Shown: positions 1 through 5,741 of the stretch, in pieces
Layout of the letters: each line of letters opens with the position of its first letter
Position numbering within the stretch: position 1 is the stretch's first letter
Assembly (NCBI GenBank): GCA_022425445.1
Contig: JAKMFM010000217.1
Location: forward strand, 1 to 5,774
DNA: 5,774 bases
Reading direction: 5' to 3'
From: Planktomarina sp.
GTDB lineage: Bacteria > Pseudomonadota > Alphaproteobacteria > Rhodobacterales > Rhodobacteraceae
The notes under the pieces: generated by a model
Databases searched by the model: none
The model's input: only the letters and a program-made list of their open reading frames with translations
Told to the model about the DNA's origin: nothing
Program-made: the position numbers and the translations under genes

Positions 1-42
1 CATCGTGGGCGATAGGGCCGGCATAAGAATTTCAAGTGCCAT
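1..42 (-). CDS. pdhC: Pyruvate dehydrogenase E2 (dihydrolipoamide acetyltransferase), N-terminal fragment
   Basis: Only the first 14 codons lie in the window; the gene runs off the left edge. They read MALEILMPALSPTM, the start of a lipoyl (biotinyl/lipoyl-attachment) domain, and differ from the first 14 residues of the neighbouring pdhB product only at residue 3 (L for I). A strong Shine-Dalgarno AAGGAG (49-54) sits 6 bases before the ATG, and pdhB ends 10 bases upstream, so the two are co-transcribed and probably translationally coupled. In this family E2 carries the swinging lipoyl arm, transfers the acetyl group from E1 to CoA, and forms the core of the complex. The identity comes from this sequence plus its place after pdhA-pdhB. 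The lipoyl lysine, E1/E3-binding domain and catalytic domain lie outside the window. Confidence 0.9.
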   Translation of the reverse strand, partial: MALEILMPALSPTM

Positions 43-52
43 GGGGCGCTCC

Positions 53-1420
53 TTAACGGTAGAGGACAGATTTGGCCGCCGTCATCACTTCATCAGTGGT
101 GACCAGGGCAAGTTTCTCAAGATTGGCCGCATAGGGCATGGGAACGTCTTTGCCTGTGCAGGTTATGACGGGGGCATCGAGATAATCGAAAGCCTCTTGC
201 ATCAAAACTGAGGAGATATGGCTGCCGATTGAGCAGACCGGGAATCCCTCTTCGATTGTGACGCAGCGGTTGGTCTTTTTCACAGAATTCACGACCGTGT
301 CGGTGTCCAAAGGACGCAGACAACGCAGATCAATGACCTCAGCGCTTACGCCCATCTCGGCCAGCTGATCTGCCGCTTCCAGCGCGTATTTCATACCAAT
401 GCCAAAGCTGACTAATGTGATGTCATTGCCTTCCCGCCAGATGCGTGCCTTGCCAAGTGGCACGGTGTAATCGGGCAAGTCGGGGACTTGGAAGCTCTGG
501 CCGTAGAGAATTTCATTTTCCAAGAAGATAACTGGGTTTGGATCGCGAATGGCTGATTTGAGCAGGCCTTTGGCATCATCTGCCGAATATGGCATCACGA
601 CTTTGAGCCCGGGAATATGCGCATACCAGGCCGCATAGTCTTGACTATGCTGCGCTCCGACGCGCGCCGCCGCGCCGTTGGGGCCGCGAAACACCATCGG
701 CGCGCCCATTTGGCCACCGGACATATAGAGTGTCTTGGCCGCAGAGTTGATGATATGGTCCATTGCCTGCATGGCGAAGTTGAACGTCATGAATTCCACA
801 ACAGGCTTCAGCCCGCCAAAGGCAGCACCAACAGCAATGCCGGCAAACCCATGCTCGGTAATCGGCGTATCAATCACCCGCTTTGGGCCAAACTCATCAA
901 GCATACCTTGCGATATCTTATACGCGCCTTGATATTCGGCCACCTCTTCACCCATAAGATAGACGGTCTCATCAGAGCGCATCTCTTCGGACATGGCTTC
1001 GCGAATTGCCTCACGCACGGTTAGGCTTTTAAATGTCGTGTCTACAGGCAAATCTTGCTCGACAACCTGCACAGCAACAGGGGCTTGTGCAGATGCGGCC
1101 GGTGCTGGCACCGTTTGCGCCGCCGCGCTGGCTTCTGGGCTGGCCGCTGGGGTTGGGGCTGCATCAAAGAGGCTCTCGCCCTCGTCCAGCAAAATGGCAA
1201 TAGCAGAGTTGACGGCTACATTGGCTGTTCCTTCCGCTATCAGCAGTTTGCCAATGACCCCCTCATCGACCGCTTCGAATTCCATTGTGGCTTTGTCCGT
1301 CTCAATTTCAGCCAGAATATCGCCAGAGCTGACCTTATCACCTTCGGCAACCAGCCATTTGGCCAAGGTGCCTTCCTCCATGGTCGGTGACAGTGCGGGC
1401 ATCAAAATTTCAATCGCCAT
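53..1420 (-). CDS. pdhB: Pyruvate dehydrogenase E1 component, beta subunit, with N-terminal lipoyl domain
   Basis: The protein has 455 residues. With PdhA it forms the thiamine-diphosphate-dependent E1 that decarboxylates pyruvate and acetylates a lipoyl group. Residues 1-80 are a complete lipoyl domain with the motif ETDKA, so K43 is the expected lipoylated lysine. Residues about 84-128 are a flexible Ala/Pro/Val-rich linker. From about 130 (KSLTVREAI) the rest is a standard E1-beta. E189 in TPITEHG matches the conserved glutamate that activates the cofactor, and H258 in QHSQ matches the conserved active-site histidine. Typical E1-beta proteins are about 325 residues; the extra length here is the lipoyl domain plus linker, a fusion known in alphaproteobacteria. 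The ATG lies 3 bases after the pdhA stop, and its Shine-Dalgarno GGAGG (1429-1433) lies inside the end of pdhA, suggesting translational coupling. No truncation or frameshift is seen. The antisense reading frames over the linker are shadows of its Ala-rich coding. Confidence 0.97.
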   Translation of the reverse strand: MAIEILMPALSPTMEEGTLAKWLVAEGDKVSSGDILAEIETDKATMEFEAVDEGVIGKLLIAEGTANVAVNSAIAILLDEGESLFDAAPTPAASPEASAAAQTVPAPAASAQAPVAVQVVEQDLPVDTTFKSLTVREAIREAMSEEMRSDETVYLMGEEVAEYQGAYKISQGMLDEFGPKRVIDTPITEHGFAGIAVGAAFGGLKPVVEFMTFNFAMQAMDHIINSAAKTLYMSGGQMGAPMVFRGPNGAAARVGAQHSQDYAAWYAHIPGLKVVMPYSADDAKGLLKSAIRDPNPVIFLENEILYGQSFQVPDLPDYTVPLGKARIWREGNDITLVSFGIGMKYALEAADQLAEMGVSAEVIDLRCLRPLDTDTVVNSVKKTNRCVTIEEGFPVCSIGSHISSVLMQEAFDYLDAPVITCTGKDVPMPYAANLEKLALVTTDEVMTAAKSVLYR

Positions 1421-1423
1421 GGG

Positions 1424-2422
1424 TTAAGCCTCCGCCTGTGCGTAAATATCTGTCCAAAGTTCGTCCAAAGCCGGTTCGGGGCTTTGTTTTGCAAATTCTG
1501 CGCTGTCGTTGACCACGGCTTTGATATCCTTATCGATCGCCTTTAGATCCTCTTCGGTGCAATGTTTGCCGGTTAGCAGCAGATCGCGAACATGCTCAAT
1601 GGCGTCTTTTTCTTCTCGTATTTTCTGCACCTCTTCGCGCGTCCGGTATTTGGCGGGGTCGGACATAGAGTGGCCACGATAGCGATAGGTTTTGATCTCG
1701 AGAATATAGGGGCCCTTGCCCGATCGGCAATGGGCAACGGCGGTCTCGCCGGCGGCCTTTACGGCCAATACATCCATGCCATCAACCGCCTCGCCCGGGA
1801 TACCGAAGGCGCGGCCGCGCTCGTAAATTTCCGCGGAAGATGTTGAGCGCTGCTGTGACGTGCCCATTGCGTATTGATTGTTTTCAATCACAAAAATTAC
1901 TGGAAGATCCCAAAGAGCCGCCATGTTGAATGTTTCGTAGACTTGGCCTTGGTTGGCCGCACCATCGCCGAAATATGCAAAGGTTACCCGGCCGTTGTCG
2001 AGATACTTATCGGCGAATGCCAGGCCTGCGCCGATGGGCACTTGGGCTCCGACAATACCGTGGCCACCGTAGAAATGCTTCTCTTTCGAGAACATATGCA
2101 TCGAGCCGCCTTTGCCCTTGGAGTATCCGCCACTGCGACCGGTCAGCTCTGCCATAACGCCGTTTGCATCCATGCCGCAAGCCAGCATATGGCCGTGATC
2201 GCGGTAGGAAGTGACGCGCTTGTCGCCATCTTCTGCCGCCGCTTCGAGTCCGACAACGACGGCTTCTTGACCAATATAGAGATGGCAAAAGCCACCGATC
2301 AAACCCATGCCATAAAGTTGGCCTGCTTTTTCTTCAAATCGCCGGATCAACAGCATCTCGCGGTAGTAATGCAGCAAATCGTCTTTTGACACATTTGCCT
2401 TGCTCGTTTTTTTAGCCGCCAT
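1424..2422 (-). CDS. pdhA: Pyruvate dehydrogenase E1 component, alpha subunit
   Basis: The protein has 332 residues from the chosen ATG (MAAKKTSKAN...). It is the E1-alpha half of the alpha2beta2 pyruvate decarboxylase of the PDH complex and binds the diphosphate of thiamine diphosphate. The cofactor motif is clear: GDG at 152-154, ending in the NN pair at 181-182. FCHLYIGQEA (45-54) holds H47, matching the conserved active-site histidine of E1-alpha. The loop YRYRGHSMSDPAKYR (246-260) matches the loop that is phosphorylated in mitochondrial E1-alpha; the serine equivalent to mitochondrial site 1 appears to be S252, but nothing in the window suggests regulation by a kinase. The open frame extends 15 codons further to an ATG at 2467. 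I prefer 2422 because it has a Shine-Dalgarno (GAGGT), family proteins start near here, and the extension would be read through the predicted promoter and inverted repeat. It is the first gene of pdhABC. Confidence 0.97.
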   Translation of the reverse strand: MAAKKTSKANVSKDDLLHYYREMLLIRRFEEKAGQLYGMGLIGGFCHLYIGQEAVVVGLEAAAEDGDKRVTSYRDHGHMLACGMDANGVMAELTGRSGGYSKGKGGSMHMFSKEKHFYGGHGIVGAQVPIGAGLAFADKYLDNGRVTFAYFGDGAANQGQVYETFNMAALWDLPVIFVIENNQYAMGTSQQRSTSSAEIYERGRAFGIPGEAVDGMDVLAVKAAGETAVAHCRSGKGPYILEIKTYRYRGHSMSDPAKYRTREEVQKIREEKDAIEHVRDLLLTGKHCTEEDLKAIDKDIKAVVNDSAEFAKQSPEPALDELWTDIYAQAEA

Positions 2423-2426
2423 GGTG

Positions 2427-2431
2427 ACCTC
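2427..2431 (-). promoter_or_regulatory. Shine-Dalgarno of pdhA (decides the start)
   Basis: On the minus strand GAGGT lies 4 bases before the ATG at 2422. The in-frame upstream ATG at 2467 has no comparable purine-rich site before it, which supports the shorter protein. Confidence 0.7.
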
Positions 2432-2436
2432 GTAAA

Positions 2437-2458
2437 AATAGTTTAGCGTTAAACTATT
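2437..2458. repeat. Perfect 9+9 bp inverted repeat upstream of pdhA, candidate operator
   Basis: The arms are AATAGTTTA (2437-2445) and TAAACTATT (2450-2458), exact reverse complements around a 4-base centre GCGT. The repeat ends 14 bases before the pdhA ATG and overlaps the predicted -10 box and start point. The central CG dinucleotide flanked by A/T-rich half-sites is a layout common in LacI-family operators. It is not followed by a T-run, and it precedes the gene, so it does not look like a terminator. A 5' mRNA hairpin is an alternative if transcription starts further upstream. The repeat is seen directly; the regulator class is inference. Confidence 0.6.
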
Positions 2459-2481
2459 CTTTATCACAGGTTGATTGTAAA
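2453..2481 (-). promoter_or_regulatory. Candidate sigma70-type promoter of pdhABC
   Basis: On the minus strand TTTACA (2476-2481, 5 of 6 to TTGACA) is followed after 17 bases by AATAGT (2453-2458, 4 of 6 to TATAAT). The predicted transcript start would be near 2446, giving a leader of about 24 bases. The -10 box coincides with one arm of the inverted repeat at 2437-2458, so a bound protein would block initiation. This is pattern matching by eye in an AT-rich gap, where chance matches are common. Confidence 0.4.
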
Positions 2482-2538
2482 TGTGAACAATTTATTTTTT
2501 GTTCGGTTTATGAATTTAATTTAGAGTGTTAGGTTAAA

Positions 2539-2838
2539 TTACTGAATTACGATTTCATCAGGGCGAATGAATCCTAAAACGTCGCGGGCCTGTTGATCCA
2601 AGAGATCAAGATCCAAATAGTGATCGGACAGGCGCAGGGTTTTGTTTTCCAGCTGGGCAATTGAGCCTTGCAGCAGGTTTAATTCGCGTTCCAACCCATC
2701 GGCTTCGGCTTGGTAGACCGCCCGACGCAAAATGCCATGATCGCCTTGAATGGCGGAGAATATGAAATAGGCGGCGAGGGTCAGCGACACAAATGTCACG
2801 GCCAAGGGGCCAATTGGAGGGATGCTGCTCTGTGCCAT
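2539..2838 (-). CDS. FtsB/DivIC-family septum formation initiator protein
   Basis: The protein has 99 residues with the bitopic layout of the FtsB/DivIC family: a short N-terminal segment, one hydrophobic membrane span at about 11-30, a heptad-like coiled-coil region at about 36-70 (LRRAVYQAEADGLERELNLLQ and onwards), and a C-terminal conserved block at 76-98 (DLDLLDQQARDVLGFIRPDE). FtsB proteins join FtsL and FtsQ in the divisome and help activate septal peptidoglycan synthesis; the coiled coil would lie in the periplasm. The length fits the family. A modest Shine-Dalgarno (AAGG) lies about 7 bases before the ATG. It sits between the aldolase gene and pdhA with about 90-115 bases on each side; this place next to pdhA recurs in alphaproteobacteria as I recall. 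It is probably the functional FtsB equivalent, but short coiled-coil membrane proteins are hard to separate by eye from FtsL, so I leave the symbol empty. Confidence 0.88.
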   Translation of the reverse strand: MAQSSIPPIGPLAVTFVSLTLAAYFIFSAIQGDHGILRRAVYQAEADGLERELNLLQGSIAQLENKTLRLSDHYLDLDLLDQQARDVLGFIRPDEIVIQ

Positions 2839-2871
2839 GTACTGCCTTACGCCTCTGCCGGGCTTTCGGAC

Positions 2872-2900
2872 AGTATGACACGCTCGGAGTCCCTTGTGAA
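2872..2900 (-). promoter_or_regulatory. Candidate promoter of the FtsB/DivIC-like gene
   Basis: On the minus strand TTCACA (2895-2900, 5 of 6 to TTGACA) is followed after 17 bases by CATACT (2872-2877, 4 of 6 to TATAAT). This predicts a start near 2865 and a leader of about 27 bases. It lies in the 89-base gap after the aldolase gene and would let the division gene be expressed separately. The call rests on a by-eye motif match. Confidence 0.4.
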
Positions 2901-2927
2901 TCCCCTGATTCGTTTTTCTTTTCGATT

Positions 2928-3821
2928 TTATCCGGCGGTTGAGGCGCGGTAGATTTCGTCGATGGTTTGAGCCAAGGTTTGATTGAACTGGCTATCTGAT
3001 TGCTGTGCGGTGAGGCCTTCGGTGAGCGCGCGCGAGAAGCTTGCGATCATTTTGTTGTTTTTGGACAGGCGCGCATTGGCCTCTGCGCGGCTGTAGCCGC
3101 CCGAAAGCGCCACAACCGATAGAACGCGTGGATGCTGGCATATCTGGCGATAAAGGTTGGCGGTCTCGGGCAGGGTCAGCTTGAGCATAACAGTGTGATC
3201 GGCGGGCACAGCGTCGAGATGAGTTAAGATTGCATCCCGGAGCATGTTTTCCGCTTCTGCTTTATCTGAAATCGCAATCGAAACCTCTGGCTCCAAAATC
3301 GGAACAAGACCCTGAGCGATGATCTGCGCACCAACCTCAAATTGCTGCGTGACAATTTGCGAAATGCCTGTGCGGTTGGCCCCATGAATAACGGAGCGCA
3401 TCTTTGTGCCAAATACGCCCAATGCTGCGGCACGCTGCAAAAGCGTGTCGAGATCTGGCATAGGTTTGAGCAATTGCACGCCATCGGCGGTGTCTTGCAG
3501 GCCTTTGTCGACTTTCAAAAATGGCACAACCCCACGTTTTTGCCACAAATATTGAGGCGCTGATTGGCCATCAAATTCCCGGTCCATAGTGTCTTCGAAG
3601 AGGATCGCGCCGACCACTTTGGCACCGGTAAAATCGGGAGATCGCACAATACGGCTGCGCATCGCGTGGATCATGTCAAACATTTCGGCATCTGAGGAGA
3701 AGGAGGAAGCATCTATGCCGTAAGCGGCCAGAGCTTTTGGGGTGGAGCCACCGCTTTGATCCAAGGCGGCAATAAAGCCTTGGCCCGCGTAAACTAAGTC
3801 TCGTTGCTCTTGATATGACAT
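2928..3821 (-). CDS. fda: Class I (Schiff-base) fructose-1,6-bisphosphate aldolase
   Basis: The protein has 297 residues. It cleaves fructose-1,6-bisphosphate to glyceraldehyde-3-phosphate and dihydroxyacetone phosphate, or the reverse in gluconeogenesis, in the cytoplasm. It closely resembles the bacterial class I aldolases of about 296 residues known from Staphylococcus (GFIAALDQSGGSTPKAL near the start, FLKVDKG, GTKMRS, LVPILEPEV, VMLKLT, LSGGYSR). By comparison with muscle aldolase the active site looks complete: D21, K103, K140, E177 and the Schiff-base lysine K214 in MLKLT, with the phosphate-binding SGG at 240-242. No metal-binding class II motifs are present. The Shine-Dalgarno is weak (GTAGG, 3826-3830), but the N-terminus MSYQEQ fits the family. 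It follows pgk on the same strand after a 108-base gap. Several genera use unrelated class II aldolases instead, so this is a choice of isoenzyme and not a defect. Confidence 0.95.
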   Translation of the reverse strand: MSYQEQRDLVYAGQGFIAALDQSGGSTPKALAAYGIDASSFSSDAEMFDMIHAMRSRIVRSPDFTGAKVVGAILFEDTMDREFDGQSAPQYLWQKRGVVPFLKVDKGLQDTADGVQLLKPMPDLDTLLQRAAALGVFGTKMRSVIHGANRTGISQIVTQQFEVGAQIIAQGLVPILEPEVSIAISDKAEAENMLRDAILTHLDAVPADHTVMLKLTLPETANLYRQICQHPRVLSVVALSGGYSRAEANARLSKNNKMIASFSRALTEGLTAQQSDSQFNQTLAQTIDEIYRASTAG

Positions 3822-3888
3822 GCGGCCTACCCAGTCAAAATTAAACTTATGGGATGGGTTTAGGTCGCTTGGCAGAAAGCTGCAATAT

Positions 3889-3902
3889 TGGTGGCGCTAA
3901 CA
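3889..3902. promoter_or_regulatory. Imperfect palindrome upstream of fda, candidate operator
   Basis: On the minus strand TGTTAGCGCCACCA matches the perfect palindrome TGTTAGCGCTAACA at 12 of 14 positions and has a central CG. It lies about 68-81 bases before the aldolase ATG. Its TTAGCG core is also present, on the plus strand, at the centre of the inverted repeat before pdhA. It lies between possible promoter boxes TTTCAA (3905-3910) and AATATT (3884-3889), whose 15-base spacing is short. Short imperfect palindromes occur by chance, so this is tentative. Confidence 0.3.
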
Positions 3903-3912
3903 GTTTGAAATT

Positions 3913-3922
3913 AAGCATGCTT
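3913..3922. repeat. Ten-base perfect palindrome after pgk
   Basis: AAGCATGCTT lies 7 bases beyond the pgk stop codon. It has no loop and no following T-run on the minus strand, so it is not a convincing intrinsic terminator. It may be a protein-binding site or chance. Confidence 0.3.
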
Positions 3923-3929
3923 TGTAAAT

Positions 3930-5108
3930 TTATGCGGTAAGTGCCGCCACGCCCGGCAGGTCTTTGCCCTCCATCCATTCCAAAAACGCGCCGCCCGCGG
4001 TGGAAATATAGCTAAAGCCATCGGCCGCGCCGGCTTGATTGAGCGCAGCCACTGTGTCGCCGCCGCCGGCGACAGAAATGAGCTTGCCCATTTGGGTCAG
4101 GGTTGCGGCTGATTGTGCTGCGGCATTCGTGGCTCGGTCGAAAGGCTGCATCTCAAAAGCGCCGAGCGGCCCGTTCCAAATCAAAGTACTGGCACTGGTC
4201 AAACATGCGCCGATCCGCGCGACGGTTTCAGGTCCGGCGTCTAGAATCATCGCATCATCGGGGCAGGCCTCTGCTGCAACGGTTTCATGCGGCGCATGGG
4301 CCGCAAATTCGCGCGCCACGACGATGTCAGAGGGCAAAATAATTTCACAACCAGCGGCTTGCGCCTGGTCTAAAATACGCCGTGCCGTGTGAGCCAAGTC
4401 ATGCTCACAAAGGCTTTTGCCCACATCATGTCCCTGGGCGGCCAGAAATGTATTGGCCATACCGCCGCCGATCACCAAGTGATCTACTTGTCCCACCAAA
4501 TTGCTCAAAAGATCCAATTTTGAGGAGACCTTGGCGCCGCCGACGACCGCAACAACGGGGCGCTCGGGCTTGCCCAATGCTGCCTCAAGGGCTGTGAGCT
4601 CCTCCGCCATCAAGCGGCCGGCACAGGCTGGCCGTAAACGGGCGAGAGCTTCGGTAGAGGCATGGGCTCTATGGGCTGCGGAAAAGGCATCATTACAATA
4701 AATATCGCCCAGATCTGCCAAGCGTCGCGCCAATTGGGGATCATTGCGCTCTTCGCCAGGTTCGAAACGAATATTTTCGATCAAAACCACTTGGTTTTTT
4801 GCAAAAGCAATTGTCTCGCGGGCCTGTTCTAGGCTGGTGAATTTCACTGGAACCCCGAGGGCCGCCTCGAGCGCTGGTACAGTGACTTTCAAAGAGAGCG
4901 CTTCGACGGCCTGCCCATTGGGGCGCCCAAAATGGGCAATGAGGATGGGCGTGCCGCCGGCGTTTAAGATATGCTGCAGGGTCGGTACGATCCGATCAAT
5001 ACGCGTGGTGTCGGTGACGCGGCCATTTTCGACCGGTACATTGATGTCGACACGGGTCAGCACCCGTTTGCCCATGAGTTGCATACGATCCAAAGTTTTC
5101 CAGCTCAT
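3930..5108 (-). CDS. pgk: Phosphoglycerate kinase
   Basis: The protein has 392 residues, normal for bacterial Pgk. It catalyses ATP formation from 1,3-bisphosphoglycerate and ADP, reversibly, in the cytoplasm. The two-domain fold is readable: RVDINVPV (19-26, the family signature with D21 and N23), R36, HFGRP (59-63), ENIRF (111-115) and HRAHAS (146-151) build the phosphoglycerate site. GGAKVSSK (190-197, with K193 and K197), GGGMANTF (214-221), NGPLGAFE (312-319) and GGGDT (348-352) build the nucleotide site. No key residue is missing. The open frame continues 108 codons upstream to 5432, but that part is antisense to the neighbouring isomerase gene and unlike Pgk. The ATG at 5108 has a Shine-Dalgarno GGGAG and gives MSWKTLDRMQL, as expected for the family. 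It is the first gene of the leftward run and is divergent from ppi. Glyceraldehyde-3-phosphate dehydrogenase is not in the window. Confidence 0.97.
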   Translation of the reverse strand: MSWKTLDRMQLMGKRVLTRVDINVPVENGRVTDTTRIDRIVPTLQHILNAGGTPILIAHFGRPNGQAVEALSLKVTVPALEAALGVPVKFTSLEQARETIAFAKNQVVLIENIRFEPGEERNDPQLARRLADLGDIYCNDAFSAAHRAHASTEALARLRPACAGRLMAEELTALEAALGKPERPVVAVVGGAKVSSKLDLLSNLVGQVDHLVIGGGMANTFLAAQGHDVGKSLCEHDLAHTARRILDQAQAAGCEIILPSDIVVAREFAAHAPHETVAAEACPDDAMILDAGPETVARIGACLTSASTLIWNGPLGAFEMQPFDRATNAAAQSAATLTQMGKLISVAGGGDTVAALNQAGAADGFSYISTAGGAFLEWMEGKDLPGVAALTA

Positions 5109-5114
5109 GTCCGT

Positions 5115-5119
5115 CTCCC
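5115..5119 (-). promoter_or_regulatory. Shine-Dalgarno of pgk (decides the start)
   Basis: GGGAG on the minus strand lies 6 bases before the ATG at 5108. It supports this start over the much longer in-frame extension to 5432, which would run across the whole divergent promoter region and into ppi. Confidence 0.75.
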
Positions 5120-5136
5120 TAACAGTTGCTCTGTTA
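5120..5136. repeat. Inverted repeat at the predicted pgk transcript start, candidate operator
   Basis: TAACAG (5120-5125) and CTGTTA (5131-5136) are perfect 6-base arms around 5 bases. The right arm also belongs to the 8-base palindrome TGTTAACA (5132-5139). The repeat overlaps the predicted -10 region of pgk and lies directly before its Shine-Dalgarno, where a repressor or a short leader hairpin could act. Confidence 0.45.
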
Positions 5137-5161
5137 ACACCCGATATCGGGCCAAGGTCAA
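5133..5161 (-). promoter_or_regulatory. Candidate promoter of pgk
   Basis: On the minus strand TTGACC (5156-5161, 5 of 6 to TTGACA) is followed after 17 bases by GTTAAC (5133-5138, only 3 of 6 to TATAAT). A start near 5126 would give a leader of about 18 bases. The weak -10 suggests either an activated promoter or a wrong call. Perfect palindromes overlap both the spacer and the -35 box. Confidence 0.35.
5140..5151. repeat. Twelve-base perfect palindrome in the pgk/ppi divergent region
   Basis: CCCGATATCGGG reads the same on both strands and lies in the spacer of the predicted pgk promoter. A protein bound here could control pgk and possibly ppi. It is followed at 5159-5168 by a second perfect palindrome, CAACCGGTTG, which overlaps the -35 box. 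No regulator can be named from sequence alone. Confidence 0.45.
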
Positions 5162-5228
5162 CCGGTTGGGTCTTTTCCTTTGTTGGAATTTTCATTAGGT
5201 TGCCGAGCAAATCAAAAGGAGCGCCCAA

Positions 5229-5741
5229 ATGGCCGATACGGAAACCAAAGACCTCGAAAATACAATCTTGATGGAATTGAAAGATGGCACAGTCACCATC
5301 GAGCTTTTGCCAGATGTGGCGCCCTTGCACTGCGCGCGGATGAAAGATTTGGTGCGCACTGGGCAATATGATAATGTGGCGTTTCACCGCGTGATTGATC
5401 GCTTTATGGCGCAGACTGGCGATGTGGAGCATGGCAATATGGAGGATAACTTCAACCTGCGCGCGGCTGGCACCGGCGGGTCAAAACTGCCGAATCTCCG
5501 GGCAGAATTTTCCAAATTGCCCCATGACCGCGGCACAATCGGTGCAGCTCGGTCGCAAAACCCGGATTCGGCCAATAGCCAATTCTTCATCAATTTTTCT
5601 GATAACCACTTTCTCAATGGTCAATACACGGTCTATGGTCGCGTAACCTCTGGAATGGAGCATGTGGATGCCATCACCCGCGGTGAGCCTGCGCCGAATC
5701 CGGATCGTATGATTTCGATGAAGGTGGCCGCGGATGCGTAA
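5229..5741 (+). CDS. Cyclophilin-type peptidyl-prolyl cis-trans isomerase (cytoplasmic)
   Basis: The protein has 170 residues and catalyses cis-trans isomerisation of peptide bonds before proline, assisting folding. It starts MADTETKDLEN with no signal peptide, so it should be cytoplasmic (PpiB-like). The cyclophilin core is clear: FHRVIDRFMAQTGD (52-65) holds the catalytic arginine R54 and the substrate-pocket F59, M60 and Q62. SQFFINF (117-123) holds F120, equivalent to F113 of human cyclophilin A. At the position of W121 of human cyclophilin A there is F128, and at H126 there is Y133; loss of the tryptophan is common in bacterial cyclophilins and goes with poor cyclosporin binding. A strong Shine-Dalgarno AAGGAG (5216-5221) lies 7 bases before the ATG. 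It is divergent from pgk across a 120-base gap and overlaps the next gene by 8 bases, so the two are very likely co-transcribed. Confidence 0.95.
   Translation: MADTETKDLENTILMELKDGTVTIELLPDVAPLHCARMKDLVRTGQYDNVAFHRVIDRFMAQTGDVEHGNMEDNFNLRAAGTGGSKLPNLRAEFSKLPHDRGTIGAARSQNPDSANSQFFINFSDNHFLNGQYTVYGRVTSGMEHVDAITRGEPAPNPDRMISMKVAADA

Noticed and set aside
993..1427. A 144-codon plus-strand reading frame rich in Ala and Ser
   Set aside because: It is the mirror of the lipoyl domain and Ala/Pro-rich linker of pdhB, an open antisense frame caused by codon bias; the protein resembles no family I know.
1874..2389. A 171-codon plus-strand reading frame opposite pdhA
   Set aside because: It lies wholly antisense to a well-conserved E1-alpha coding region, has no convincing ribosome-binding site and no recognisable domain.
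2423..2467. A 15-codon longer start for pdhA
   Set aside because: It would be translated through the predicted -10 box and inverted repeat, has no good Shine-Dalgarno, and gives residues not typical of E1-alpha.
2485..2504. GAACAA/TTGTTC inverted repeat after the FtsB-like gene as a terminator
   Set aside because: The 6 bp A/T-rich stem has an 8-base loop and no T-run on the minus strand; in such AT-rich DNA it is likely chance.
2898..2920. GAATC/GATTC stem with a following T-rich run, terminator-like on the plus strand
   Set aside because: The stem is only 5 bp and A/T-rich, there is no plus-strand gene upstream for it to end, and on the minus strand, where the genes lie, no T-run follows. 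It also overlaps the candidate -35 box of the FtsB-like gene.
3822..3929. A clear sigma70 promoter in the pgk-fda gap
   Set aside because: Pairs such as TTGCAG with TAAACC or TTTCAA with AATATT have either poor -10 matches or short spacing, so I note the gap as possibly regulatory without calling a promoter.
4744..5271. A 175-codon plus-strand reading frame opposite pgk
   Set aside because: It is antisense to the conserved N-terminal half of pgk and runs into the isomerase gene in another frame; no recognisable domain.
5109..5432. A 108-codon N-terminal extension of pgk on the minus strand
   Set aside because: It is antisense to the start of the isomerase gene, crosses the divergent promoter region and has no similarity to phosphoglycerate kinase; the ATG at 5108 has its own Shine-Dalgarno and a family-typical N-terminus.
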